From a virus, in IMG/VR virus record IMGVR_UViG_3300042545_000821, positions 36,770 through 100,769 of that record: 64,000 bases of DNA. One strand, given 5' to 3'. Every line of letters starts with the position of its first letter. The stretch's first letter is position 1. Under the pieces are notes generated by a model. The model was given only the letters and a program-made list of their open reading frames with translations, searched no databases and was not told the DNA's origin. Position numbers and translations under genes: made by a program. Below are positions 23,703 through 32,980 of this stretch, piece after piece.

Positions 23703-25352
23703 TTAAGCTGTCAAGTCGCCGAAGACAACCCAGGTATTTTCTGCTCTTTTGAAAAGGGTGCATGAAGACCATTGGGTTCTCAGTTTTAATCCTGGTGTTG
23801 CGTTTACTGTTACTCCAGCAGCTCCAGCGATTGTTACCTGCCCTGTAGAAGTTTGAAGAATATCAATTGATGTTCCTACTGGGAAGGCTACTGCCGAGTT
23901 TAAAGGTATTGTGAGCGTCATGGCGGATGATGAAGCCATTTCAATTAAATCATCTCTTTCAGTCAATGCTGAAAGTGTGTAAGAGGCTGTCTTTTGAATA
24001 ATAGGGGTACGTGATGGGACGCCTTCAAGGGCCTGTGTTCCATCTGAAAAGACAATTCCTGCAGCAGGAAGAGTTACAGTGCCAGTAAATGTGGGAGAAG
24101 CAAGCGGGGCTTTTAATCCAAGATTAGTTGTTACTGTTGATGCAAAGTTTGCATCGTCACCAAGTGCTGCTGCAAGCTCGTCAAGTGTGTTTAAAGCTGC
24201 TGGTGCTCCTGAAAGCAATGCATTTACTTGTGATGTTGCGTCTGCAATTGCTTCTGATTTAGCAGTTGCAATTGCTGAAGCCTGCGCTGTTGATACCGGC
24301 TTTGCTGAATCTGCTGTGTCGTCAACGTTTCCAAGACCAACCATAGACTTGGTAATGCCAGAAACGGTTCCTGTAAATGTAGGGCCTGAAAGGTTGGCTT
24401 TTAAATCAAGAGCGGTCTGTTGCGCTGTTGATACCGGCTTACTTGCGTCTGCTGTGTTATCTACGTTACCTAGCCCTACGTGAGATTTAGTTACGCCTGA
24501 GACTGTTCCTGTGAAAGTTGGGTTAGCCAAGGGTGCATATGTAGAAGCCGCTGTTGCAGAGGCAAGTTTTAAATCAAGTGCTGTTTGTGTTGCTGTGGAA
24601 ATTGGCTTGTTAGCATCTGTTGTATTATCTACACTGCCTAGGCCTACATCTGATTTAACTAGTCCAGATGGAGTGGTAATTGTTTTATTTGTAAGGGTCT
24701 GAGTTCCAGTAGTTGTTACAAGAAGGCTAGTGTCTGTAATTCCATGAACATTTAATGTATCTGCTTCGTGAGTACCCAGTGACGTAGAGACTGCGTTAGA
24801 GGCTGCTGTATCAGCGTATGCTTTAGTTGCAAGTTCTGCTGTATCTGCAATCCCATGTACGGCCGTTGTGTCTGAGCTATGTGTGCTTACAGCCGTGTCT
24901 GCGTATGACTTTGTTGCAAGATCGGCGGTATCGGCTATTCCATGAACAGAGGTTGTATCTGAGCTATGTGTTCCTATCGCATTTGTTGCATATTCTTGAG
25001 TAGCAATTGTTCCTGTTGAATCTGGAAGAGTTAATGTTCTGTCTGCTGTAGGGTCTGCTACTGCAAAGGTAGTCTCAAAAGCATTTGCAGTTGTGCCCTC
25101 AAATACAAGGCTGGCACCAGTGTCAAGAGATACTGTGCCAGTAAAAGTCGGGGAAGCAATTGGTGCGTAAAGGCTGGCTGCAGCTGCTGGAGTTAGGGTG
25201 ATATAAGGTAGCGAAGCCCAAACTGTAAGTCCGTCTCCAACTTTAAGTTTCTTAGTGTCAGTCTCTACACCAACTTCACCTTCAAGAAGAATTGGGTTTG
25301 AGGCGGTCCACTCAGCCGCAGTTCCCCTGCGTAGTAGAATATTAACTGCCAT
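23703..25352 (-). CDS. Long tail fibre protein
   Basis: A 549-residue fibre protein. The start NILLRRGTAAEWTASNPILL and VGVETDTKKLKVGDGLTVW form the typical phage-fibre virion-anchoring domain. Repeats of 'PTFTGTVS' with 'KSHVGLGNVDNTADASKPVS' recur about five times through the shaft, and 'HSSDTTSVHGIADTA' repeats recur in between. The C-terminal AAGVTVNATPGLKLRTQWSS is beta-rich. Trimeric fibres with such repeats recognise host receptors. Confidence 0.88.
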   Translation of the reverse strand: MAVNILLRRGTAAEWTASNPILLEGEVGVETDTKKLKVGDGLTVWASLPYITLTPAAAASLYAPIASPTFTGTVSLDTGASLVFEGTTANAFETTFAVADPTADRTLTLPDSTGTIATQEYATNAIGTHSSDTTSVHGIADTADLATKSYADTAVSTHSSDTTAVHGIADTAELATKAYADTAASNAVSTSLGTHEADTLNVHGITDTSLLVTTTGTQTLTNKTITTPSGLVKSDVGLGSVDNTTDANKPISTATQTALDLKLASATAASTYAPLANPTFTGTVSGVTKSHVGLGNVDNTADASKPVSTAQQTALDLKANLSGPTFTGTVSGITKSMVGLGNVDDTADSAKPVSTAQASAIATAKSEAIADATSQVNALLSGAPAALNTLDELAAALGDDANFASTVTTNLGLKAPLASPTFTGTVTLPAAGIVFSDGTQALEGVPSRTPIIQKTASYTLSALTERDDLIEMASSSAMTLTIPLNSAVAFPVGTSIDILQTSTGQVTIAGAAGVTVNATPGLKLRTQWSSCTLFKRAENTWVVFGDLTA

Positions 25353-25636
25353 TACGAAACTCCTCCGTCATAAGACCCTGTGTAAGACCCTGCAAATGTG
25401 GATGATGAGACTCCGCCGTCTACATTTGGAGTTCCACCGTAGAAAGAGGCTGGTCTTCCACCATCTACGTTAAGTTGACCAGAGCCACCAGTACCGACAA
25501 TGTCAATCCAAAGTGTGCCATCGTATATTCTTAATTTTAATGTTGTAGTATCAAAGTATAAGTCACCCGCCCGTTGGCCAACAGGCTCGCTGCTTTTAGC
25601 CAGTACGTTTAGAGGTACTAGTGCTTTTGTACTCAT
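25352..25636 (-). CDS. Short fibre-tip or connector protein
   Basis: A 94-residue protein with RAGDLYFDTTTLKLRIYDGT in its first half, the 'GDlyfdt..k.rvydGt.W' pattern shared with the neighbouring fibres. The Gly/Ser-rich end has three 'VDGG' units (LNVDGGRPASFYGG, NVDGGVSSS, YDGGVS). It overlaps the next gene start. It is probably a small fibre component. Confidence 0.65.
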   Translation of the reverse strand: MSTKALVPLNVLAKSSEPVGQRAGDLYFDTTTLKLRIYDGTLWIDIVGTGGSGQLNVDGGRPASFYGGTPNVDGGVSSSTFAGSYTGSYDGGVS

Positions 25637-25641
25637 TTATA

Positions 25642-27006
25642 TTATCCGATTACCACTACTCTGTAGGCATTAGATGTCGGTGCGGACGCAAAACCAAGTG
25701 TTACAGTGGATGTTGACGCACGTATGTTATCTACAATAACTTCTTCTCCCGTGGCCACTTCATAAACTTGAACGTGAACGTCTAGTGTTCCTAGGTTGTG
25801 AGTTACTGTATACGAGGTAGCTGATGTAGAGAGTGTTGTTGAATACTTTCTAGCTACTACTGTTGCATCAACAGAGATGGTATTGGTTCCAACAACGATA
25901 CCGTTGCCGGCACCAATTGCAAAACCGTTAGCGTCTGTAGCGGCACCAGAGTTAGTAGCAAGCTTGATAGATCCGCCACCCGCAGCTGTCTGCAAACCAC
26001 CTGTGGAAAGTGGGGCAAATGTGAAGTTAGTTCCTGTAAGAAGAACGCCGTTAGAGGCTGTGTATGTTCCAGCACCTGAGAACTGTGCAAAAGTAAGGGC
26101 AGTAGTTCCTAGTGTAATAGGGTTGTCAGTTGTTAATACCCAGCCGCTATTTCCGTTTATAGTTCCTTGTTCTACAAATGTAAACATTCCCGAAGTAACG
26201 TCTGCATTAGAGTTTGCGTCCAAAGCACGGTCTGGAGCTCCAGAGGCCTTAACTACGTAAATACCGTTTTCAGAACCATCTGCCTGATGCTTAACAAGAA
26301 TGCGGTCACCAGTAGCAAGAGTTACTCCATCAAGAGTATCTCCATTCTCAAGGTCTGTAGCTAAAGTTACTGCGGCAGTAGTTGCTGCACGAACAGAGGC
26401 TTTGACATCAAGGCCTTGTGCAACAGAGTCTACATAGTTTTTAGTTGCAGCATCCTGTGCGCTTACTGGGTCTGCTACGTTTGTGATTAGCTGGCTGTTC
26501 ATTGAGAACGAGCTGGTTGGTGCTGTTAAATCTGTTACCTTATTTGTAGTAAGGATTACTGTTCCGCTAGCATCGGGGAGAGTGATTGCGCGGTCAGCGG
26601 TTGGGTCAGTTGCAGTAAGTGTGGTTTCGTTACCGTCTGCTGTAGAGCCTTCAAATACGATTGTGGAGTCTAGCGAAACCGTACCTGTAAAGGTCGGGTT
26701 AGCAAGAGGGGCCTTTAGGTCAAGTTGACCTTGAATACCTGAGGTAACTCCGTCAACGTAGTTAAGCTCTGTGGTAGTAAGCGTTGCTCCGTCAAGAATG
26801 TTGATTTCTGCAGCATCTGCAGTTACGCCATTGAGTCCAACAGCTTCCCAGATCGTGCCATTATAAACACGCATTTCATTAGAAGCAGTGTTGTAGTAAA
26901 TCTGACCTGTTACAGGGCTCGCCGGGTCAGTGGCTAAGTTTTGAATACGGGCATTTTGTAATTCTAATTTGCCTAAATCAATTGGGGTTAAAAATTTACG
27001 TGCCAT
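25642..27006 (-). CDS. Tail fibre protein
   Basis: A 454-residue fibre. It starts with the anchoring pattern PASPVTGQIYYNTASNEMRV. It has one 'PTFTGTVS' shaft repeat, ITLPDASGTVIL and SAQDAATKNYVDSVAQGLDV, then a domain often found in phage appendages (GDRILVKHQADGSENGIYVV). The closing domain YTVTHNLGTLDVHVQVYE ends VVVIG. It shares the shaft repeats with the 549-aa fibre, so the two may assemble together. Confidence 0.88.
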   Translation of the reverse strand: MARKFLTPIDLGKLELQNARIQNLATDPASPVTGQIYYNTASNEMRVYNGTIWEAVGLNGVTADAAEINILDGATLTTTELNYVDGVTSGIQGQLDLKAPLANPTFTGTVSLDSTIVFEGSTADGNETTLTATDPTADRAITLPDASGTVILTTNKVTDLTAPTSSFSMNSQLITNVADPVSAQDAATKNYVDSVAQGLDVKASVRAATTAAVTLATDLENGDTLDGVTLATGDRILVKHQADGSENGIYVVKASGAPDRALDANSNADVTSGMFTFVEQGTINGNSGWVLTTDNPITLGTTALTFAQFSGAGTYTASNGVLLTGTNFTFAPLSTGGLQTAAGGGSIKLATNSGAATDANGFAIGAGNGIVVGTNTISVDATVVARKYSTTLSTSATSYTVTHNLGTLDVHVQVYEVATGEEVIVDNIRASTSTVTLGFASAPTSNAYRVVVIG

Positions 27007-27017
27007 TTACTATCTCC

Positions 27018-27305
27018 TTATGATAGGTAAGCTTTTCCGCTAAAGCCAGACCTAAACGTTAGCAGTACTGTAGTAGGGGTTGGATAAGAAATCTCTCCTT
27101 CAACAACACTACCCCCAGAGTCTACTACGGTAACATTTGGGTGAAAGGTTAAATTGTGAGAGATGGTCCAAGTATCGGAGGGGGTATTTTGGGCATAAAC
27201 GAATCCCAGTTGCGGTACGCCCATACTAAGGTCTGAAAGTACTATGTCTGGTGAATTTATAATGCCAATTATGTCTGGAGGGTGATCATGCCAAAGTGGG
27301 GTCAA
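27018..27305 (-). CDS. Small fibre/adaptor-associated protein
   Basis: A 95-residue protein with WTISHNLTFHPNVTVVDSGG and VLLTFRSGFSGKAYLS. This 'W.I.HNL...P.V.vvdsgG...F....sGkAYl' pattern is common in short phage appendage proteins and is related to the closing domain of the next fibre gene. It overlaps the adaptor gene by 4 bp. Confidence 0.7.
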   Translation of the reverse strand: MTPLWHDHPPDIIGIINSPDIVLSDLSMGVPQLGFVYAQNTPSDTWTISHNLTFHPNVTVVDSGGSVVEGEISYPTPTTVLLTFRSGFSGKAYLS

Positions 27306-28375
27306 GTTGTCACCTGTTTTTCTGTAAAGACCTTTCCTTTGGCATACGTTTTAATGTTTCCAGAAGAATCAGTCATTTGAATGTCGTAATAGGATGTTTT
27401 TGGTAGGTTAGCAGTAGTAGCTGCGGGAAGTGTGATAATCAACCCATCTACGACACTGTTGTTGTTTACAGAGTATTTTGTAATAACAAAGTCTGCAAGT
27501 AATATGGGGCCAATCTGTGCGAAGCCTCCTTGGGTATACAGACGAATCTGTCCCTTAGGGGTAAAGCCAGTAAGATCAAAGCCAAACTGGTATCGCATAG
27601 AAAAGTCATCTCCAGAGTACATTGAGATGTCTCGTGAAAGAATTGTTGATGGGGGGGTAATATCCCCATAGTCTGGCATAGGTAGGTAAACTCTTTGTGG
27701 CAAAGAGTGGTCATCAATCTCTTGTGGGCGATAAATAGGTACGTAATGGTTAGTACGTCGGCTGATCTTGCGAAGCGTAAAGACTTCAATTCGGTGCATA
27801 CCTAAGCCAAGCAAAACACACAGTTCTCTGTATTGCTCTTTACGAGTAGTTACTATCTCCATTAGCTGCCTAAAGCGCTCAGATCGTGGAATGGATACGC
27901 CATCTGGGGAGATAATGTCAATGTCAAAAGCTGAGTCAGTAGCTAGAGTGTATAAAGCCATGCTGGCAGCTAATAGTACCAGAGGGTACTCATCAATAAC
28001 AGGAAGTGTGAGTAATGTAGCCCGACTACCATTTGAATCTGTAGTGCTTCGAGCATGCTCCACAAAGGCAGTATTTATGTAATATTGAATTTCTGTGTCG
28101 GTAAAGTATTTAAATGTAGTTCCTGAAACAGTTATTACTGCCCCATTTGATGGAGCAACAGCTAGCTGTATCATCCCGGTAACTTCTTCTATTATTGCGG
28201 TAGAGGCTACGCTAGTGCTGCCAACATTAATTGTTAAATTTGTCCCCTTTATTGGGGCGTAGGTAAGTTGAAAACGTTTATTAGAACCGTCTCCTGTAAA
28301 GGTCTCTACGAAAGAACGACCCATGTCTCCGATTTCGGCACGAAGTCTATCTGAAAGAGCTGAAAGCGTTGCCAC
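27302..28375 (-). CDS. Head-tail adaptor fused to a beta-sandwich domain
   Basis: A 357-residue protein. The N-terminal part (LSALSDRLRAEIGDMGRS, EIQYYINTAFVEHARST, LVLLAASMALYTLATDS) resembles helical head-tail connector proteins that dock under the portal. The C-terminal part from about residue 235 (ISMYSGDDFSMRYQF, SYYDIQMTDSSGNIKTYAKG) is a beta-sandwich like those of baseplate or neck appendage proteins. The fusion suggests a neck protein that also carries an appendage. Confidence 0.68.
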   Translation of the reverse strand: MATLSALSDRLRAEIGDMGRSFVETFTGDGSNKRFQLTYAPIKGTNLTINVGSTSVASTAIIEEVTGMIQLAVAPSNGAVITVSGTTFKYFTDTEIQYYINTAFVEHARSTTDSNGSRATLLTLPVIDEYPLVLLAASMALYTLATDSAFDIDIISPDGVSIPRSERFRQLMEIVTTRKEQYRELCVLLGLGMHRIEVFTLRKISRRTNHYVPIYRPQEIDDHSLPQRVYLPMPDYGDITPPSTILSRDISMYSGDDFSMRYQFGFDLTGFTPKGQIRLYTQGGFAQIGPILLADFVITKYSVNNNSVVDGLIITLPAATTANLPKTSYYDIQMTDSSGNIKTYAKGKVFTEKQVTT

Positions 28376-28446
28376 TAATCCTCCGACTTATCTGTAAATC
28401 TAATCATCCAATAATTTTAGATGTTAGTCAGGGTAAACAATAAGAA

Positions 28447-28482
28447 GCCCACTCTGACAGGAGGGCGTTAGTCAGAGTGGGC
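28447..28482 (-). terminator. Hairpin terminator candidate
   Basis: A perfect 12-bp stem, GCCCACTCTGAC/GTCAGAGTGGGC, with a 12-base loop. On the minus strand it is followed by TTCTTATTGTTT, a weak U-rich tract. It lies after the capsid-linked 121-aa gene and before the adaptor gene. It may be a partial terminator setting the high capsid to lower adaptor ratio. Confidence 0.65.
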
Positions 28483-28496
28483 AACCTAGTGGAGGC

Positions 28497-28862
28497 TTAG
28501 AGCCTGTCGTAAAGGTAGCCTTTTTCCTGAAGGTGTTGGGCCACTGCCTTAGACACTTTGTACTTCTGACCGGATTTAAAAGAGTAATGATTACCCACAC
28601 CGATAGTTACAAAGTCCAAATCTTCCGCTACTCGAATAACTGTTGAGTCGTCAGCTGAGGTAACCCCAACATTTTCAACTTCATCAATAACAGTAGGTTC
28701 GCCCGGAACTGTCAAATCGACAACTTCTGTCTCCATGCGTACTGCATCAATTGCAGTTGCAATGGACATCTCTTCTGATCTCTTTGCTAGAGCTTCAGCA
28801 TTTTGCTTAATTAGCTCTTCGCGTTGACGTCCTGTGACGTCTGTTACTTTTGCTTTTGCCAC
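28497..28862 (-). CDS. Small head-associated protein
   Basis: A 121-residue protein with a helical, charged N-terminal part (EELIKQNAEALAKRSEEM). Its end, HYSFKSGQKYKVSKAVAQHL, is the pattern of proteins frequently encoded just after major capsid genes (a 'f..G..ykVp..va..L.ekGyl' module). Location two genes before the adaptor supports a head-completion or decoration role. The exact function is unknown. Confidence 0.65.
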   Translation of the reverse strand: MAKAKVTDVTGRQREELIKQNAEALAKRSEEMSIATAIDAVRMETEVVDLTVPGEPTVIDEVENVGVTSADDSTVIRVAEDLDFVTIGVGNHYSFKSGQKYKVSKAVAQHLQEKGYLYDRL

Positions 28863-28890
28863 GATTATTATTCTCCTGTAAGTTTGTGTT

Positions 28891-28916
28891 GGGGGCGGAT
28901 TTTAAGGCCCGCCCCC
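28891..28916 (-). terminator. GC-rich hairpin after the capsid gene
   Basis: An 8-bp stem, GGGGGCGG/CCGCCCCC, with a 10-base loop, 13 bases after the capsid stop. It has no U tract. On the minus strand it is immediately followed by AACACAAACTT, one copy of the CAACACAAAC word. It may be an mRNA-stabilising or partial-termination hairpin that raises capsid mRNA levels. Confidence 0.5.
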
Positions 28917-28928
28917 TAACGGGTTAAA

Positions 28929-30005
28929 TTAGTTGGTTTCTGCTAGAACTACAGACTGATCTGTGATTAGACCTAGACCGTAGATTGCGTACCAAGCAAG
29001 TGCATGCTCACGACCGAAGTCAAGGATACCGCCATCGCGGAGCTCAACTGGTAGAGAGATTGCGTGACCAAATGCATTGTCACCAATAAAGATAGCTGTG
29101 TAGCGATCCTTATTACCGTTACCGGTCTTTGTGACTGGTGTAGTGTAACCTCCACCAGTTGGGTATGCAATGCTGCCAGCAGCAACTGCGGTGTCAGCAG
29201 AGTATCCTGAACCTGCACCGTTTGTTACCTTCTGGATCTGTGTGGTCTCGATAAATACTGTGTCGTATAGACGACCAATTTCACCAAGCATGAAGTTACC
29301 TGGAGCTGCGTACTTTGTTACTTCGATAAACTCTGGGTTGTCACGAAGCTTGCGGCTCTGGTGTGGGTGAATGAATGCAACATATGTCTCACCTAGGCGA
29401 GGAATGTTCTTTGTTGCAAGTGTCTCTACTGCGTCCTTAACAACACCTGTAGTGAGGTCAAATGCGCCAGTTAGAGATGCACGGTTTGTACCAGCGGTAC
29501 CTGTTCCGTACCAGTCATTTGCAGCTGTAAGACCTGTGCGGTCATAGCCGTAGATAACTGAAGATGCGGCCATGAGTGTGTCACGAGCCTGACCATCAAG
29601 GTATAGGGCCATGTTACGGCCAAGTAGACGTGAAGCTGAAGCCATTACGTCATCGAATGATGCGTTAAGTAGGAGTTCAGAAACAGCAATCGCATAACCG
29701 TGTTCAGCAACTGTAATTGAGAATTGCTGAGCTGTTAGTGCCTTAGTTTCCATACGAACGCCTTCAACAAGCGTACCGGCAAAGCCGAGGTTGTTGTAAC
29801 GCATAAAGTTGATCTGAAGACCTGGTGCAACTCCTAGTTCTGTCTTCTTAACAGCGAACTGTTCGAAGCGAAGAATAGGCATTGACTGGAAAAGAATTTC
29901 CTTTGACCAGATGGTCTGAATTGCTTGTGTAAGCTGGCTGTTAGCGCCAGAATACGCTGTTGGGGCAGCGGCTAGATTGCCGGTACCAGTTACGGCTGAT
30001 GCCAT
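28929..30005 (-). CDS. Major capsid protein (N4-gp56 family)
   Basis: A 358-residue HK97-fold capsid protein of the N4-gp56 type. Motifs are IQTIWSKEILFQSMPILRFE, INFMRYNNLGFAGTLVEGVR, EHGYAIAVSELLLNASFDDV, FIHPHQSRKLRDNPEFIE and PGNFMLGEIGRLYDTVFIET. Order (portal, scaffold, capsid) and length fit. The ATG at 30005 has an AAGGAGT site. The gene shows ordered, C-rich codons relative to its neighbours, consistent with high expression. Confidence 0.94.
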   Translation of the reverse strand: MASAVTGTGNLAAAPTAYSGANSQLTQAIQTIWSKEILFQSMPILRFEQFAVKKTELGVAPGLQINFMRYNNLGFAGTLVEGVRMETKALTAQQFSITVAEHGYAIAVSELLLNASFDDVMASASRLLGRNMALYLDGQARDTLMAASSVIYGYDRTGLTAANDWYGTGTAGTNRASLTGAFDLTTGVVKDAVETLATKNIPRLGETYVAFIHPHQSRKLRDNPEFIEVTKYAAPGNFMLGEIGRLYDTVFIETTQIQKVTNGAGSGYSADTAVAAGSIAYPTGGGYTTPVTKTGNGNKDRYTAIFIGDNAFGHAISLPVELRDGGILDFGREHALAWYAIYGLGLITDQSVVLAETN

Positions 30006-30023
30006 GTCGGTGTTACTCCTTAG

Positions 30024-30041
30024 TTAATTAATTAATTAATT
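30024..30041. repeat. TTAA tetranucleotide repeat in the capsid leader
   Basis: Eighteen bases of uninterrupted TTAA units lie just upstream of the capsid ribosome site (on the minus strand AATTAATTAACTAAGGAG). An unstructured AT-rich leader commonly improves ribosome access. It may also help open a promoter. Confidence 0.7.
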
Positions 30042-30061
30042 GGTAGGTAATGTCTTTAGAA

Positions 30062-30835
30062 CTACCCGAATATTCCCTTGCCACGATCAGTTGCTGCTTG
30101 TCCTAACAACTTACCGCGATATTTTGCGTATTCAGTAACCGACATAGCGGCAATTTGATCCGCTGTGAACTGTTGTTGATCCGAATTAGTGTCGAGGGGT
30201 CCGGTTGGCGGCGCGGTTACCCGGCTGCCTGTCATTTCTTTACGAGCAGACTGCATAGCCTGCTGTGCAGATTCAAGGATACGGGATGACCGATCCTTTA
30301 GTCCCGTGATGCTCTCCTCAATTTCTTCCTTACTGTTTCCAGCAATTAGGTCGAGAAGTTCCGGGATTATTTCATTTTCTTCTTGACGTAGGCGGCTAGT
30401 GCGGTACTCATTGAGTTCCGTATACTCGCGCTCGCGTTCTAGAAGTTTAAAAGCTCTTTCACGTTCATTGCGCTCCTGCTCAAGACTTTTTGCCCATTCT
30501 TGTTCTTTTGTTTCCAAAAGTTGACGGACATCCATCTCAGCCTCTGCCTTTTTACGGGTATCAGCTTCCTGTTCTGCACGAAGCTTTTCAGCTTCTGCTT
30601 GACGCTCTTCGCGCTCCTTCTTCAGAATATTAAGTTCTTCTTTCAAAGAATCTATCTGAGGATAGAGTTTGGACTTTTCCTGCTCTCTAACCCGACGAAG
30701 ATCTTCTTCGGAGTAGGACTTATCAGGAGTCTGAGATTGCATTGGTGTTACTAAAGCTTCTGTTGCTACTGGCACGTCTTGGAAGAATGCTTCCTGGGCT
30801 GCCGGTGTATCAACAATATTTGTTGTTTCTGACAT
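30062..30835 (-). CDS. Scaffold-like protein
   Basis: A 257-residue protein between portal and capsid. Residues about 45-155 are a long charged coiled coil (LRRVREQEKSKLYPQIDSLK, LNILKKEREERQAEAEKL). A helical part follows, with a Pro/Gln-rich linker and an end with DQIAAMSVTEYAKYRGKLLG. This matches the acidic/basic helical design of phage scaffolds, whose C-terminal end binds the capsid protein. No protease domain is visible. Confidence 0.78.
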   Translation of the reverse strand: MSETTNIVDTPAAQEAFFQDVPVATEALVTPMQSQTPDKSYSEEDLRRVREQEKSKLYPQIDSLKEELNILKKEREERQAEAEKLRAEQEADTRKKAEAEMDVRQLLETKEQEWAKSLEQERNERERAFKLLEREREYTELNEYRTSRLRQEENEIIPELLDLIAGNSKEEIEESITGLKDRSSRILESAQQAMQSARKEMTGSRVTAPPTGPLDTNSDQQQFTADQIAAMSVTEYAKYRGKLLGQAATDRGKGIFG

Positions 30836-30911
30836 ATTTATTCCTTAGGTTTAAGAGGTCGTTGTCCGAATAAGTGCCACGATGACCTGCGGATATCGTT
30901 TGGAGTAGGTT

Positions 30912-30945
30912 GACAAATTTCTTAGGTTTTGTCAGCCTAAACTTT
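30912..30945 (-). other. Imperfect inverted repeat between portal and scaffold genes
   Basis: The minus strand reads TAGGCTGACAAA then, nine bases later, ATTTGTCAACCTA, giving a 7-bp core stem plus four flanking pairs around one mismatch. There is no U tract. It could be a processing or weak regulatory hairpin in the 108-bp spacer. Confidence 0.4.
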
Positions 30946-32650
30946 ATTCTTCTCCGTATGTCGAGTCGCTTTTAGGTCCTCGACGTTGTGGGAGCTTAGT
31001 ACCGTATGCTTTTGTTACTAAGTCTGTTTGCATCTGCTCAATTGTTTGAGCTTCAAATGGGGTAACTATTCCTGGTTGACCAGCAGGTCCAGGCCCAACG
31101 CCCGCTCCAGCCTCTTGTCCAGGGGCTAATTCGCCCTGTCCTTCAGGTAGTATTCCAGTAAGTGATGCAATAGCTGAGTTGATCTGTGACTTGATGAGGT
31201 TCAAGGCCCCATCGGCCTTGGCGTCTTCTATAAGCTCTGAACGGATTTCTTCTAGCTTCTCGTCTGGGAAGTCTTCGCCTAGGGTACGTAATGCCCCTTC
31301 TCGGCTTTCTAAGTTCATACTCATTTTTGTTTGAATTTCATTCAAAAGAATTAGCTTGTCTAGTGGGAGAGGCTGTGGGAAGTGCACAGTAGTCTCATAC
31401 GTTAGTGGATCATTAGGGTCGCATACCTGTAGTTGATCCGCTTTAATTGGGCCGTTAAAGTCGGGATTATACATAAACATCTCTGGTTCTTTAACTGCAA
31501 GAGTTAAAAGAATAAGCTCATTAATTCTTTTTAAACCTTCGCTGTATTGAACAATCTTTTGGTTGTATCGGTTCATAAGTGGCTGATACTGGATAGCCAA
31601 AGCAACGCCGGAAGTATTAGAAATTTGCTGTACTTGACCAAGAGCAGACTCAGGAACACCAATCATCTCGTGCATGGATGTCTTAATAATCTTTAGGTAC
31701 TCCATAGCACCTACAAGACCTTGTCCGCCACCTTCGAGGTTAAATACTTGAGCGTCTTTTGGTAGCCCGCCCCAGACCTTTTTAGGTCCCTTTTCTAGGG
31801 ACGAGGCCTTAGCACCTGTAATAACAGTAACTGGTGCCGCATGGTAGTTAACAATATCTGAGATATCAGTAGCAATTTCGTTGTAGCTACGGTTTAAAAC
31901 AATAATGTCGTGGCCATCTGAAAGGCCCCAGGGAGAACCAGAAACACGTACGTTAGGTATATGAATAACCGGAACAGTTCCTAGTGGGTTTGGTCGTGAA
32001 TCAATAAGCTCATCATTAATATATTCTTCAATACGGTCATCTGTAAGGATTTCAGTGTATGTGTATACCTGACGTGTTCCTTCAAGGGAAGTACCCCAGA
32101 ATCGATACTTAAGCTTAAATCGTATTAAACGTGAACGATCGTGTGGGTGAAACTCTGGAAAACAAAATGAGGAGTTAAGCGGAAGTATTCGCACACGTCC
32201 TGGATGATTGCGGCCTACACTATCCGTAAAAGCTTCTTCATAGGCGACCTTTACAAAACAGTCCCCAGAAACTCCGCCTTGTTGGCCCATTTCCCACATA
32301 ACGCCATGCTTATCGTTATCTGTTTCCCACACTCTTTTTAAGACATCGGGGATGATTGCTTCTGTTGAGTAAGGGCTACGGAATGAGGCTCCGCGACCAA
32401 AACTAAAATTTACTATGTAATCTGTAAAAGCTCTATAATAGTTAAATACCATTTGTGCTTCGCCAATTTCACGGCGGTAAGCCCAATGGTGCCCAAGGTA
32501 CATTGCCCAGTTAAGAGAGTATCTATTTAAGCGTGGGCCGTGTACTTCAAACTCTTCATCAGCAAGTTCTACAAGACCTAGTGGTGAAATGGAAATCGTT
32601 AAGTCAGATGAGGCTGCCCTATAACTAGGTGGGCTAAAGTCAATGCTCAC
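30944..32650 (-). CDS. Portal protein
   Basis: A 568-residue portal-type protein. It contains YLGHHWAYRREIGEAQMVFN, WEMGQQGGVSGDCFVKVAYE, LNRSYNEIATDISDIVNYHA, EMIGVPESALGQVQQISNTS and LIQYQPLM-like helical segments. The order terminase, portal, scaffold, capsid supports the call. The Gly/Pro-rich C-terminus (GQGELAPGQEAGAGVG) is typical. It forms the dodecameric DNA gate at one capsid vertex. Confidence 0.9.
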   Translation of the reverse strand: MSIDFSPPSYRAASSDLTISISPLGLVELADEEFEVHGPRLNRYSLNWAMYLGHHWAYRREIGEAQMVFNYYRAFTDYIVNFSFGRGASFRSPYSTEAIIPDVLKRVWETDNDKHGVMWEMGQQGGVSGDCFVKVAYEEAFTDSVGRNHPGRVRILPLNSSFCFPEFHPHDRSRLIRFKLKYRFWGTSLEGTRQVYTYTEILTDDRIEEYINDELIDSRPNPLGTVPVIHIPNVRVSGSPWGLSDGHDIIVLNRSYNEIATDISDIVNYHAAPVTVITGAKASSLEKGPKKVWGGLPKDAQVFNLEGGGQGLVGAMEYLKIIKTSMHEMIGVPESALGQVQQISNTSGVALAIQYQPLMNRYNQKIVQYSEGLKRINELILLTLAVKEPEMFMYNPDFNGPIKADQLQVCDPNDPLTYETTVHFPQPLPLDKLILLNEIQTKMSMNLESREGALRTLGEDFPDEKLEEIRSELIEDAKADGALNLIKSQINSAIASLTGILPEGQGELAPGQEAGAGVGPGPAGQPGIVTPFEAQTIEQMQTDLVTKAYGTKLPQRRGPKSDSTYGEE

Positions 32651-32692
32651 TTGCCGTCACTCTCCATAAATCTATGTCGCCCTTTCATTTGA

Positions 32693-32962
32693 TTACAGTA
32701 TGTTCCGCTCTTTTTTCTCTTTTTTAATCCTTGAAATTTTTGCTTTTTTCTTATCTTCTAATTCTTTTTTAGGATCTCGTAATTTTGGATCTACTTCTCG
32801 TATAGAGCTTACCCAATCGCCGCCTTGTCTAGCGTACTCTTGACTAGCCCATTTATTAGCTGCCCTGTTAGTGCCAGCACCTGGACGTTTTGTTGGATAC
32901 TTAGCTTTCGCTTGTCGCATCAAGCTATTCCATAGCTTTTGATTCGCTGCTACTTTAGCCAT
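32693..32962 (-). CDS. Small basic protein before the portal
   Basis: An 89-residue Lys/Arg-rich protein. It contains LWNSLMRQAKAKYPTKRPGA, NKWASQEYARQGGDWVSSIR and a tail of Lys-rich repeats (KKKAKISRIKKEKKERN). It lies between the two head genes at 33039-33443 and 30944-32650. It could bind DNA. Function unknown. Confidence 0.65.
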   Translation of the reverse strand: MAKVAANQKLWNSLMRQAKAKYPTKRPGAGTNRAANKWASQEYARQGGDWVSSIREVDPKLRDPKKELEDKKKAKISRIKKEKKERNIL

Positions 32963-32980
32963 TTATCTCCTAAATAATTA

